A stretch of DNA of 36,671 bases, from contig JAJZTT010000010.1 of assembly GCA_021848705.1 (NCBI GenBank), positions 1 through 36,671 on the forward strand, in the 5' to 3' direction. Each line of letters begins with the position of its first letter. Within the stretch, counting starts at the first letter, position 1. The position numbers and the translations under genes were made by a program. The stretch is from Pseudomonadota bacterium. Lineage in GTDB: Bacteria > Pseudomonadota > Gammaproteobacteria > Burkholderiales > JABEVD01. Shown here piece after piece: positions 20,156 to 28,320 of this stretch. Below the pieces are notes generated by a model, which was not told where the DNA came from, made no database searches, and saw only the letters and a program-made list of their open reading frames with translations.

Positions 20156-20719
20156 ATGTCGATCACGGATGGCAACAAGGGATTGAGCACATTCTGCAAC
20201 ATCAGCGGGCTCAGCGAAGAGGACGAGGAAATCATGTTCAGGGTAAGGCCGCATATCGTCCCCCACCTTCCCGATCTCACCGACCGCTTCTATGAAGCGC
20301 TGCAGAATGACGAGCAGACCTCGCCTTACATTGCAGGACGGCTCGATCTCCTCAAGAAGACGCACAACAACTGGATGCTGGACCTGTTCGGCGGAGATTA
20401 CGGTGAAGAATTCGTCGTACGCCAGAAAAAGATCGGTGAAATGCACGTCAGGGTGCAAGTGCCGCCGCTATTCGTTGCAGCGAGCATGAGCTTTCTGCGG
20501 GCGGCGCTGCCCGCGGTGATCATGCAGAAAGTAGCCGACGAACAGGACGCGGTAAAAGGGGTCGCATCCGTGCTTCGCCTGCTCGACCTTTGCCAGTATC
20601 TCATCGACAACAGCTACAACGGCGCATTGATGGACAACCTGGGCATCAGCCCGGCGCTGCTGGTGAGGCTGCAGACGGTCAGCTCGCGCTCTTACCAGAG
20701 AGACACGGCGCTGCAGTGA
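20156..20719 (+). CDS. Single-domain protoglobin / globin-coupled-sensor globin
   Basis: 187 aa; RVRPHIVPHLPDLTDRFYEAL and KKIGEMHVRVQVPPLFVAASMSFLR (putative proximal His in GEMHVR). No effector domain. Confidence 0.85.
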   Translation: MSITDGNKGLSTFCNISGLSEEDEEIMFRVRPHIVPHLPDLTDRFYEALQNDEQTSPYIAGRLDLLKKTHNNWMLDLFGGDYGEEFVVRQKKIGEMHVRVQVPPLFVAASMSFLRAALPAVIMQKVADEQDAVKGVASVLRLLDLCQYLIDNSYNGALMDNLGISPALLVRLQTVSSRSYQRDTALQ

Positions 20720-21245
20720 AGTCCAGACGGCCCAGAAACCCCGCAAAAAACTCTCCCAGCAGGTCGATTCTTTTCGAAAGTCTGTGATCGTCCCGGATAA
20801 GGTGCAGATTCGCGCCATACTTCTTCGAAAAGCGCACCGAATGCTCGAAGAGGATGACATCGTCTTCCCATCCGTGCACCACTTCGACCTGATCGCAACC
20901 TGGCGACACGTCGGGATACCCCGGAAAATAGAAGGCGGGCGCCATCAGGAACAGCCCCGACACCGGCACTTGCGCTGAAGCCGCAGTCGCCACCCATCCT
21001 CCCATGCTGGAGCCGACCAGCACCAGAGGCCCCGGCAGGCCGCGACAGGCGGCAACCAGTTTTTCGGCGCGATCCTGCGGGGAGTCCATTCCGGAATAAT
21101 CCAGGCTTTCCACCTCGAACCCTCTATCCCTGGCGAGTGCGGCAAGGTGCGTGATCTTGATCCCCCATGGCCCGCTCCCCATGCCGTGCGCGAAATGAAC
21201 CAGTGGTTTCTCCAAGAATCCTTCTCCTGAAATCGATTTGTGCAT
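20679..21245 (-). CDS. Alpha/beta hydrolase (small serine hydrolase)
   Basis: HFAHGMGSGPWG, VLVGSSMGGWVATAAS nucleophile elbow, VVHGWEDDVI acid region, late His. Confidence 0.82.
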   Translation of the reverse strand: MHKSISGEGFLEKPLVHFAHGMGSGPWGIKITHLAALARDRGFEVESLDYSGMDSPQDRAEKLVAACRGLPGPLVLVGSSMGGWVATAASAQVPVSGLFLMAPAFYFPGYPDVSPGCDQVEVVHGWEDDVILFEHSVRFSKKYGANLHLIRDDHRLSKRIDLLGEFFAGFLGRLDFTAAPCLSGKSAS

Positions 21246-21271
21246 TTTCCTCTTTCCGGGGCGGTTTCCGT

Positions 21272-21703
21272 TCAGTTTTCCCTGAACCAGGTCTCGGTTC
21301 GGCCAAAGATGGGCGCAAGCAGGTAACCGCGCAGTTGGAGCTTCCTTCCGTCTTCAGCAAGTTTCATGCTGCATCGATAGAGCTCGCCGGAATCCGGATC
21401 GAGGATTTCCCCGCCGGCATATTCCTTTCCATTCCAGTGCATTCCGGTGAGGATGGTGAGCCCTTCCACCGGCTGATTTTTGCGGATCCCCGGACATCGA
21501 TCGCAGATCGCCGAAGGATCGATTCCAGGCCTCGGGAAAACCTTGACGATTTTCCCCACATAGGTCCCATCCCGACTGTCGATGCGAACCAGGGCTTCTG
21601 CCACGCCGCTCTTGTCGCCGATCACGCGCCAGAGTCCGTCCGGTGTTTGTTGTGATGCGCATGCAATGCCTGCCCATGACAGGAGCAGCAGGAATTTCAG
21701 CAT
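21272..21703 (-). CDS. DUF2147 domain-containing secreted protein
   Basis: Signal peptide; TPDGLWRVIGDKSGVAEALVRID, GGEILDPDSGELYRCSMKL, LRGYLLAPIFGRTETW. Confidence 0.85.
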   Translation of the reverse strand: MLKFLLLLSWAGIACASQQTPDGLWRVIGDKSGVAEALVRIDSRDGTYVGKIVKVFPRPGIDPSAICDRCPGIRKNQPVEGLTILTGMHWNGKEYAGGEILDPDSGELYRCSMKLAEDGRKLQLRGYLLAPIFGRTETWFREN

Positions 21704-22149
21704 GACTGGTAATTCCTCAGGAAGCGGTCGAGATGATTCGAAAAGGATTGACGATCCTGCTGGTTCATGGCGGGAGGGCCTCCACTCATGATGCCGCTTC
21801 CCCTGAGATTGTCCAGAAAATCGCGCATGGTGAGGCGCGCGGCAATGTCATCTTCGGTAAACCATTCTCCCCGCGCACCGAGGGCATTTCCCCCCAGCTT
21901 CAGGATCTGGGCCGCCAGGGCAATATCGGAAGTGATCACGAGGTCCCCCGGAGAAACCTTTCGAACGATTTCGGCATCGGCCTTGTCGAACCCGGGTTCG
22001 ACCTGAAGCGACGATATCCATCTGGAACGCGGCACCTGGAGGAACTGGTTGGCGACGAAAGTCACCTGCACGCCGACCCGCTCGGCAGCCCGATAAAGAA
22101 CCTGCCTGATATCCTTGGGACAAGCGTCCGCATCCACCCAGATTTGCAT
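21697..22149 (-). CDS. YaiI/YqxD family protein (DUF188)
   Basis: MQIWVDADACPKDIRQVLYRAAERVGV, DLVITSDIALAAQ, LGARGEWFTEDDIAARLTMRDFLDNLR. Confidence 0.93.
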   Translation of the reverse strand: MQIWVDADACPKDIRQVLYRAAERVGVQVTFVANQFLQVPRSRWISSLQVEPGFDKADAEIVRKVSPGDLVITSDIALAAQILKLGGNALGARGEWFTEDDIAARLTMRDFLDNLRGSGIMSGGPPAMNQQDRQSFSNHLDRFLRNYQSC

Positions 22150-22192
22150 CGAACTTTCCTGTGTTGACAAGCGGGGCGCGCAGGCAGGCCAA

Positions 22193-22381
22193 TCAGGCGG
22201 TGGTATTGACGTTCTGCCCGAGATGAGGGGGAAGGCTGGATTGCGGGGAAGAAACAGCGTCGATGAGCTGCATCGCGCCCTGCGCCTCTGCTGTGAGGGC
22301 CTTCTTGAGTACGGCAACGCCCACTGCGCCGTTCACGTTCTGCGCAATTGCAGAAGATGTATTCATGCTGATGTCCATCAT
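22193..22381 (-). CDS. YjfB-like putative motility protein
   Basis: 62 aa; MMDISMNTSSAIAQNVNGAVGVAVLKKALTAEAQGAMQLIDAV...LPPHLGQNVNTTA, family-typical pattern. Confidence 0.8.
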   Translation of the reverse strand: MMDISMNTSSAIAQNVNGAVGVAVLKKALTAEAQGAMQLIDAVSSPQSSLPPHLGQNVNTTA

Positions 22382-22515
22382 GATTCCTCGCCGACAATGG
22401 TTCAAGGATACTACCTCTCAACCATTTTGACAAAGAATGGCTCGGGAAGTTGTGCAATTTTCCACGATCGAATACGATCATTGAAAACAGCCCCGCCTCC
22501 GCAAAGGATCGACAC

Positions 22516-23226
22516 ATGAAAAAAACCATGCTGGCCCTCATGATGGCAACCCTTCCGGCAATTTCCCATTCCGATCCGATGACGAAGGAACAGGGGGACG
22601 CCATCCTGAAGGAACTCCAGGGAATTCACCAGATCCTGGCAAAGCAGTTCCCCCCCGAACCGCCCGAAGAAAAACTCGCCGTGGACGTAAGCGGCATTCC
22701 GGGCGAAGGCAACCCGAATGCGCCGCTCAGCCTGGTGATCTTCACCGATTACCAGTGCCCGTTCTGCAGGCGCTTCGAACTGGGTGCGATGCGCGAAATC
22801 AAAAAGGAATACGTGGACACCGGCAAGCTCCGCTTCCTGGTGCGCGATCTTCCGCTCGGGATCCACCCAAATGCGGAGAAAGCTGCAGAAGCCGCCCATT
22901 GCGCGGAAGATCAGGGAAAATTCTGGGAATTTCGCGACAAAATGATCGAGAATTCGAATCATCTCGAGGCCGAGAAACTCCCCGGCTATGCAAAGGACAC
23001 CGGGCTCGATGCAGACAAATTCTCAACCTGCATGAAAAGTGGGAAATATGCGAAGTTGATCAAGGATAGCATCTCTTATGCAGATGTTCTCGGCATTTCC
23101 GGTACGCCCACTTTCGTCCTTGGAAAACGCGAAGGGGACAAGGTCGAAGGCGTCAAATTGATCGGCGCCCAGCCCTTCCCCGCCTTCGACCAGAAGATCC
23201 GGGAAATGCTCGAAAAAAAGCGCTAA
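22516..23226 (+). CDS. Periplasmic DsbA-family thioredoxin-fold protein
   Basis: Signal peptide; FTDYQCPFCRRFE (CPFC active site), cis-Pro loop GTPTFVLG. Confidence 0.9.
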   Translation: MKKTMLALMMATLPAISHSDPMTKEQGDAILKELQGIHQILAKQFPPEPPEEKLAVDVSGIPGEGNPNAPLSLVIFTDYQCPFCRRFELGAMREIKKEYVDTGKLRFLVRDLPLGIHPNAEKAAEAAHCAEDQGKFWEFRDKMIENSNHLEAEKLPGYAKDTGLDADKFSTCMKSGKYAKLIKDSISYADVLGISGTPTFVLGKREGDKVEGVKLIGAQPFPAFDQKIREMLEKKR

Positions 23227-23486
23227 TCGTATCTGGCGAAAAGCAAGGCAAGCTCGGCCTTGTCGCAAATGCCGAGCTTCTTGAAGATCGCGGTCAGGTG
23301 GTTGCTCACGGTGGAAGGCGAAATGCCGCAATAACGCCCGATTTCCTTGTAAGTCTGCCCGCTCGCGTAGGCCCTGGCGATCTCGCATTCGCGATGAGTG
23401 AGTTCATCGACAGCAGATATCTTCCTTGCCTTCAGAAACCTTTCATTTTTTTCGAAAAATGAGTCGACGACGAGATTCTTCCCCAC
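23223..23486 (-). pseudogene. LuxR/GerE-type HTH remnant, or a stand-alone small HTH protein
   Basis: DELTHRECEIARAYASGQTYKEIGRYCGISPSTVSNHLTAIFKKLGICDKAEL is a LuxR HTH. No N-terminal sensory domain. GTG at 23486 has GGGGGGA upstream; the ORF track extends to 23576 across lipase-antisense sequence. Confidence 0.65.
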
Positions 23487-23519
23487 ATATCTCCCCCCAT
23501 CCGGTATCCCGGCAATGGC

Positions 23520-23952
23520 CGTGGGGAATTCAGGCGTGACCGTGCTTGGCCATAGTCTGGGTTCGGCCCTCGGCACCTACCTGACTGCTGAACTCGCAGG
23601 ACGGTTTGCGAATATACCGTTGTCGGCCTGTTTGTTCGCTTCGCCGAAACCGGGGGACGGCGACTTCGCGAAGGATTTCGATGGCAAGGTGCGAAATTAT
23701 ATCGTGTACAATTACGAAGAGGATCTTGTTCCCGATGCCCCGCCGATCGGGTTTTCGGCGCTATCCAATTGCGTGATTCTTCGCCAACAAGAGACGTCCC
23801 CCAGTATCGGCGACGACAAGGCGTGCTGCCACCACCTTATCAGCTATATCGCCCTTCTGTCTGCCGATGAGTTCAAGCGCGTAATTGCTCTGCAAGGCAC
23901 TACGCATGATGATTGCAAATGCGCCGCGTGTGTGACTTTAAAACCCGCTTGA
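23520..23952 (+). pseudogene. 5'-truncated class 3 lipase fragment
   Basis: GVTVLGHSLGSALGTYLTAELAG, LFASPKPGD, EEDLVPDAPP and CCHHLISYIALL match the C-terminal half of Lipase_3; the N-terminal half is absent. Start is approximate. Confidence 0.7.
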
Positions 23953-24159
23953 CCAATTTCGAGATGGAAAATGGAAGATCGGCAGCGGAAGTCGTCAGAG
24001 GATTGGCAGAATGGTTCCATGAGGAAGAACCACATATATCTGCGCATGCATCATTGGATGCATCATCGTGGATAGCGTCTCACCCGTTTGCCTTTATATC
24101 ATAATAATTATCATGGTGGTTGGAGGGCTGACCAGCAAAAAATAAGCGTGTGGGAACTC

Positions 24160-24456
24160 TCAATGCGTCAGCAGCTTCACGATCCCGGCGATCAATACCG
24201 ACTGGGTGATCAGCAGGCCTGCAACCCATTTGATCGTGTCGGACTTCGTCGTTGCGATATCTTTTCTGGTGCGCTCGATCTCGAGCATCAATTCCGCAAC
24301 ATCCGATTTCGTGGCGGACTGTCTGTCCTTCATTTCGAAAGTTTCGGCGAGCGCCTCTTTTTGCGCTTCCGCTAGCGCCCGGGCCTGCTTTTCCTCGAAG
24401 CCTGCCGCTTTCAGGTTTTCCGCATATTTGAGGGTGTCGAAAGTAATGGTGCTCAT
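24160..24456 (-). CDS. DUF1640-like coiled-coil protein with C-terminal TM helix
   Basis: MSTITFDTLKYAENLKAAGFEEKQARALAEAQKEAL...; C-terminal IKWVAGLLITQSVLIAGIVKLL. Confidence 0.85.
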   Translation of the reverse strand: MSTITFDTLKYAENLKAAGFEEKQARALAEAQKEALAETFEMKDRQSATKSDVAELMLEIERTRKDIATTKSDTIKWVAGLLITQSVLIAGIVKLLTH

Positions 24457-24518
24457 GATTTTCCCAGTCTATCATCATCAGATTTTCTTCGCCATGGCGG
24501 ACAATGATTTGCCGGAGC

Positions 24519-24541
24519 AAGGCCGCTTGCGCGGCCTTTTT
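24519..24541 (+). terminator. Hairpin AAGGCCGC-TTGC-GCGGCCTT followed by TTT
   Basis: 8-bp GC-rich stem with T-run on + strand, directly at the stop of the minus-strand glycine-zipper gene. Confidence 0.5.
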
Positions 24542-25041
24542 CACTGCTGCACTGCGGTGACTTCGACGTGGATGGTGTCCCCGGAAGGAGGATAGTTCAT
24601 GACGGTCGAGGCCCGGTGCCCTGCATAAATGTAATGCACCTCGTAACCCGAGATCTCCTGTTTCTGCACGTCCCGGCAAACCTGCCGGGTCTGCGGAACG
24701 GCCGCATTGGCCTGTTGCTGGTTGTTCTGGATGCGGTCTCCGGTGATCGCACCGGCGATCGCGCCGACGGCCGCCGCCGCGGTTCTTCCACTTCCCTGCC
24801 CAACCTGGGATCCGAGCAATCCGCCCACCAGTCCGCCCAGGATGGAGCCGCCCATCTGCCTTTGCTGTGGCTGCTGGGGCTGCTGAATCATGACCGTTTC
24901 GTCGTGGCATTCCTGCGTCGTGTAGGTCTGGTAGATCGGTTTCGACGAAACGACCTTGGCGGTATCGGTGTAATCCGAGGCCTGTACCGCAATGGCAGCC
25001 GAAAGGCTGGCCAGACCGAAAACGACGGCGCTTCTTTTCAT
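24541..25041 (-). CDS. Glycine-zipper 2TM domain envelope protein
   Basis: Signal peptide; MGGSILGGLVGGLLGSQVGQGSGRTAAAAVGAIAGAITGDRI; QTRQVCRDV motif. Confidence 0.88.
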   Translation of the reverse strand: MKRSAVVFGLASLSAAIAVQASDYTDTAKVVSSKPIYQTYTTQECHDETVMIQQPQQPQQRQMGGSILGGLVGGLLGSQVGQGSGRTAAAAVGAIAGAITGDRIQNNQQQANAAVPQTRQVCRDVQKQEISGYEVHYIYAGHRASTVMNYPPSGDTIHVEVTAVQQ

Positions 25042-25149
25042 GATTTCTCCTTTCGAACGCACTTGTACACATCTGCTTAGAAAACCGGGGACGAAATTAG
25101 TTTACCATCGAAAACGACTCCGGGGTGTAAACTCATGTTACGGAATGTA

Positions 25150-25186
25150 CTGATTTTTTTCTTAATGAATGATTAAGAAAAATCAG
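25150..25186. repeat. Long AT-rich inverted repeat CTGATTTTTTTCTTAAT-GAATG-ATTAAGAAAAATCAG
   Basis: 15-bp complementary arms with a 2-nt T bulge and 5-nt loop, upstream of the cNMP-binding gene. Confidence 0.8.
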
Positions 25187-25240
25187 GCATGCGCCCCGAA
25201 AAGTTGAAATGCCCAGGTTTCCCGTGCTAGTCTTGCGGCC

Positions 25241-25615
25241 ATGAATCTCACCGAACTCTTCAAACACGAAACCGACCTCGTCCAGGTTGCCGAAGGAAGC
25301 TTCATTTACGAAGCAGGCGATCCGGGAGACAGGATGTATGTGCTGATGGCGGGCGAAGCACAGATCGTGGTTGGAAACACGGTGGTCGAGCGCGCAACTC
25401 CCGGCTCCCTGTTCGGGGAACTCGCGCTCGTGGACGGATCCGCGCGCTCGGCGAGCGTGATCGCGGTGACCGACTGCAAGCTGCTGCCGATCGACGTGAA
25501 GCGCTTCCAGTTTCTCGTGCAACAGACTCCGAATTTCGCCCTCCATGTCATGAAAGTGATCGCCGAACGGCTGCACAACATGGACAAGCGCCTGCTCGAA
25601 TCTCAGGAACCCTGA
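25241..25615 (+). CDS. Stand-alone cyclic nucleotide-binding (Crp/cNMP) domain protein
   Basis: 124 aa; GDPGDRMYVLMAGEAQIVVG, PGSLFGELALVDGSARSASVIA phosphate-binding-cassette region; no HTH. Confidence 0.88.
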   Translation: MNLTELFKHETDLVQVAEGSFIYEAGDPGDRMYVLMAGEAQIVVGNTVVERATPGSLFGELALVDGSARSASVIAVTDCKLLPIDVKRFQFLVQQTPNFALHVMKVIAERLHNMDKRLLESQEP

Positions 25616-27300
25616 TTTTCCTCCCAGTGGCGGATCAAAAGCTGAAGAGTGGAGGATCCGTTGTATTCGTTGACCGAAAGACAGTAGACCGCGCGAATTT
25701 TTTCGGGGACCGGATCCGCGTGGAAAAAGAGCATCGCATCGAATGTTCTTGCGCCGAAGCCCAGCTTCAGCTTGAGGTGCTTTTCCCCGACCACTCTCTG
25801 GTTGAGGACCGAGAATACTCCCTCGAACTGGGGCTCAGGAAATCCCTGCCCCCAAACCTCCTGCTCCATCCTTTTCGCCAGATCCAGCGTCATGTGCGAA
25901 GCTTCCAGCGCTCCGTCCGTTTCGACGATCTTTTCGAGGTCCGATTCGGTGAGCAAGGACGAGGCCGCCTCCTCGAAGGCTTCCCGGAATGCCGAAAAGC
26001 TCTCCTCCCTCAGGGTGAGGCCGGCAGCCTGGGCATGACCGCCGAATTTCAGGATGAGACCCGGATACCGCTTCGAAACGAGATCGAGCGCATCGCGAAG
26101 GTGGAACCCGGGGATCGATCTTCCCGAGCCCTTGATTTCCCCTTCGTTTCCCCTTGCGAAAGCCACCGAAGGGCGATGATGACGATCCTTGATTCTCGAC
26201 GCGAGGATGCCGATGATGCCCTGATGCCATTCCGGATCGAACAGGCTGATGCTGTACTTTCCATCGAAATCGACCGATTCCAGCGCGGAATTGGCCTCCT
26301 GCTGCATCTGCGACTCGATCGATTTCCTTTCCCGGTTGAGCCCGTCCAGCCGCTCCGCGAACTCGAAAGCCCTTCCCTCCTCCCGGCTCAACAGGCATTC
26401 GATGCCGATCGACATGTCTTCCAGCCGCCCTGCCGCATTCAACCTGGGGCCGAGCATGAAACCGAGATCGTAGGAGGAAGCCCTGGCAGCATCGCGCCTT
26501 GCCACCGAGAACAGCGCCCGGATGCCCTCCCCGGCCTTTCCTTCGCGTATCCTCTTCAATCCCTGGGATACCAGAACCCGGTTGTTGGCATCGAGTTTCA
26601 CCACGTCGGCGACGGTGCCGAGCGCGACGAGATCGAGCAGCGCGGCGAGATTCGGCTCCTTTCCTTCAAAATGACCGCGATTCCTGAGCTCGGCCCGCAA
26701 TGCCATCATGACGTAGAACATCACCCCCACCCCGGCAAGATGCTTGCTTGGAAATTCGCACCCCGGCTGGTTGGGATTCACGATGCAAAGCGCATCAGGC
26801 AGTCGCTCTCCCGGCAAATGATGGTCCGTGACCAGCACATCGATGCCGAGCGACTTGGCCTCGCTCACCCCTTCCACGCTCGCGATTCCGTTGTCCACCG
26901 TCACGATGAAGTCCGGTTTTTTTGCGCTCGCGAGATGAACGATTTCAGGAGTGAGCCCGTATCCGTATTCGAAGCGGTTGGGCACGATATAATCGACGCG
27001 CGCCCCCATCGCGGCAAGCGCCCTCATTCCGACCGCGCAGGCGGTCGCACCGTCCGAATCGTAATCCGCGACGATCAGCAGGCGCTTTCCTCCCTTCACC
27101 GCATCGGCGAGGATTTCCGCCATCCTCTGCGCATTCTTCAGCTTTCCGAAAGGGACGAGACGTTCCAGCGATCTTTCCAATTCCCCTGAAGAAAGAATGC
27201 CTCGCGCAGCATAGACCCTGGCCAGAACCGGGTCGATTCCTTCCTGTTCCAGCGCATTCCGGGCCCCTTCAGAATATTTTCTGGAAACGATGCGCTTCAT
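25603..27300 (-). CDS. recJ: Single-stranded-DNA-specific exonuclease RecJ
   Basis: LLIVADYDSDGATACAVG, VTVDNGIASVEG, VLVTDHHLPGERLPDA, FGGHAQAAGLTL; start at MKRIVSRKYS. Confidence 0.95.
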   Translation of the reverse strand: MKRIVSRKYSEGARNALEQEGIDPVLARVYAARGILSSGELERSLERLVPFGKLKNAQRMAEILADAVKGGKRLLIVADYDSDGATACAVGMRALAAMGARVDYIVPNRFEYGYGLTPEIVHLASAKKPDFIVTVDNGIASVEGVSEAKSLGIDVLVTDHHLPGERLPDALCIVNPNQPGCEFPSKHLAGVGVMFYVMMALRAELRNRGHFEGKEPNLAALLDLVALGTVADVVKLDANNRVLVSQGLKRIREGKAGEGIRALFSVARRDAARASSYDLGFMLGPRLNAAGRLEDMSIGIECLLSREEGRAFEFAERLDGLNRERKSIESQMQQEANSALESVDFDGKYSISLFDPEWHQGIIGILASRIKDRHHRPSVAFARGNEGEIKGSGRSIPGFHLRDALDLVSKRYPGLILKFGGHAQAAGLTLREESFSAFREAFEEAASSLLTESDLEKIVETDGALEASHMTLDLAKRMEQEVWGQGFPEPQFEGVFSVLNQRVVGEKHLKLKLGFGARTFDAMLFFHADPVPEKIRAVYCLSVNEYNGSSTLQLLIRHWEENQGS

Positions 27301-28283
27301 GCCGGATGCTCCAGGAGAGGCCGAATTCTTTTCCAGAATTTCCAGAGATCGAGCTTTTCCACCCCGAAATGGAGCCCGGATTCGCAGTCGGAAAGGGTGA
27401 GGGAGAGCCCCTTCTGCACCGCCTGATGCAGGGGAAAGAACCATTGCTGCTCGAGCTTTCTCAACCTCCCGTCCCATTCGTCCCCGTCCCGGTATTTCCA
27501 GGGGAGGGAAACATCCTTCAGGACGAGGAGATGCTCGCCTTCCGCGAGGGAGGAGATCCAGTTTCCTGCTTCTTCCGGAACCGGGCCGCAGGGAATTCCG
27601 GTCCTTGCAGCAAGCAGATTTGCCAAGGGATCATCGCTTCGGATCGATGCATATCCGGAACATGCGATTTCGGGCGCGACTCCCCCTCCCCAGAGCCACA
27701 GGCTGTTGACCGGAATTTCACCCCGCTTCTCGCGCTCATCATTGACCGGATGATCGTGGAGCAACATCTGGATTTCGTTCAGCACATGGTTCCAGCGCAT
27801 CGCTTCCTCCCCTTGCGGCAGATGCTTCGAGATGTCCTTGCCCAGCACATCGGAAAGCGGTGTGGTGAAGAGATCCGGCGCTTCGGGCAAATGCAGCAGC
27901 CAGATTCCATTTTCCGCCGTGAAAAGAAACCCGTCCCTGGAAAAATGACGGTTGAGCGTATCGATGAGGCGCGCAGTCTCCTCACCCGAGACCGGAAGGA
28001 GTTCCCCACCGATCAGGACGAACCTGTCACGCATCAGTTGCAGGTGGACGGGATCGGCGCGCAGGCAGTAACCGCGTTCTCCTTCCGGCCGGAAAAGCGG
28101 CGCAACCGGCCAGTCGTTCTGCCTTTTCACCCCGAAGGCGCGGCAAAGCCATTCCTCGATCGACATTTTTGCGGATTTCGACGCATCTCCCCTGGCCAGC
28201 AGCATCTCGAGCGCGGGGAGGGGATCGATCCGGAAGGAAGCATCGGGCCAGAACAGCCCTGGAATCATTACATGACATTTCAT
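27297..28283 (-). CDS. Conserved protein of RpfE / phosphoglycerate-mutase-like annotation
   Basis: 328 aa; SLWLWGGGV and LNEIQMLLHDHPVNDEREKRGEIPVNSLW typical of the family; overlaps recJ start. Confidence 0.65.
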   Translation of the reverse strand: MKCHVMIPGLFWPDASFRIDPLPALEMLLARGDASKSAKMSIEEWLCRAFGVKRQNDWPVAPLFRPEGERGYCLRADPVHLQLMRDRFVLIGGELLPVSGEETARLIDTLNRHFSRDGFLFTAENGIWLLHLPEAPDLFTTPLSDVLGKDISKHLPQGEEAMRWNHVLNEIQMLLHDHPVNDEREKRGEIPVNSLWLWGGGVAPEIACSGYASIRSDDPLANLLAARTGIPCGPVPEEAGNWISSLAEGEHLLVLKDVSLPWKYRDGDEWDGRLRKLEQQWFFPLHQAVQKGLSLTLSDCESGLHFGVEKLDLWKFWKRIRPLLEHPA

Positions 28284-28320
28284 GGATAGAGTGTAGCCGA
28301 AATTTGTCTATGCTTCACCG

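Noticed and set aside
23913-24104. 63-aa ORF downstream of the lipase fragment
   Set aside because: Short, overlaps the lipase end out of frame, no recognisable motif; probably chance.
25627-27189. 520-aa plus-strand ORF antisense to recJ
   Set aside because: Shadow ORF of a strongly recognised RecJ; Arg/His/Pro/Glu-rich translation with no family features.
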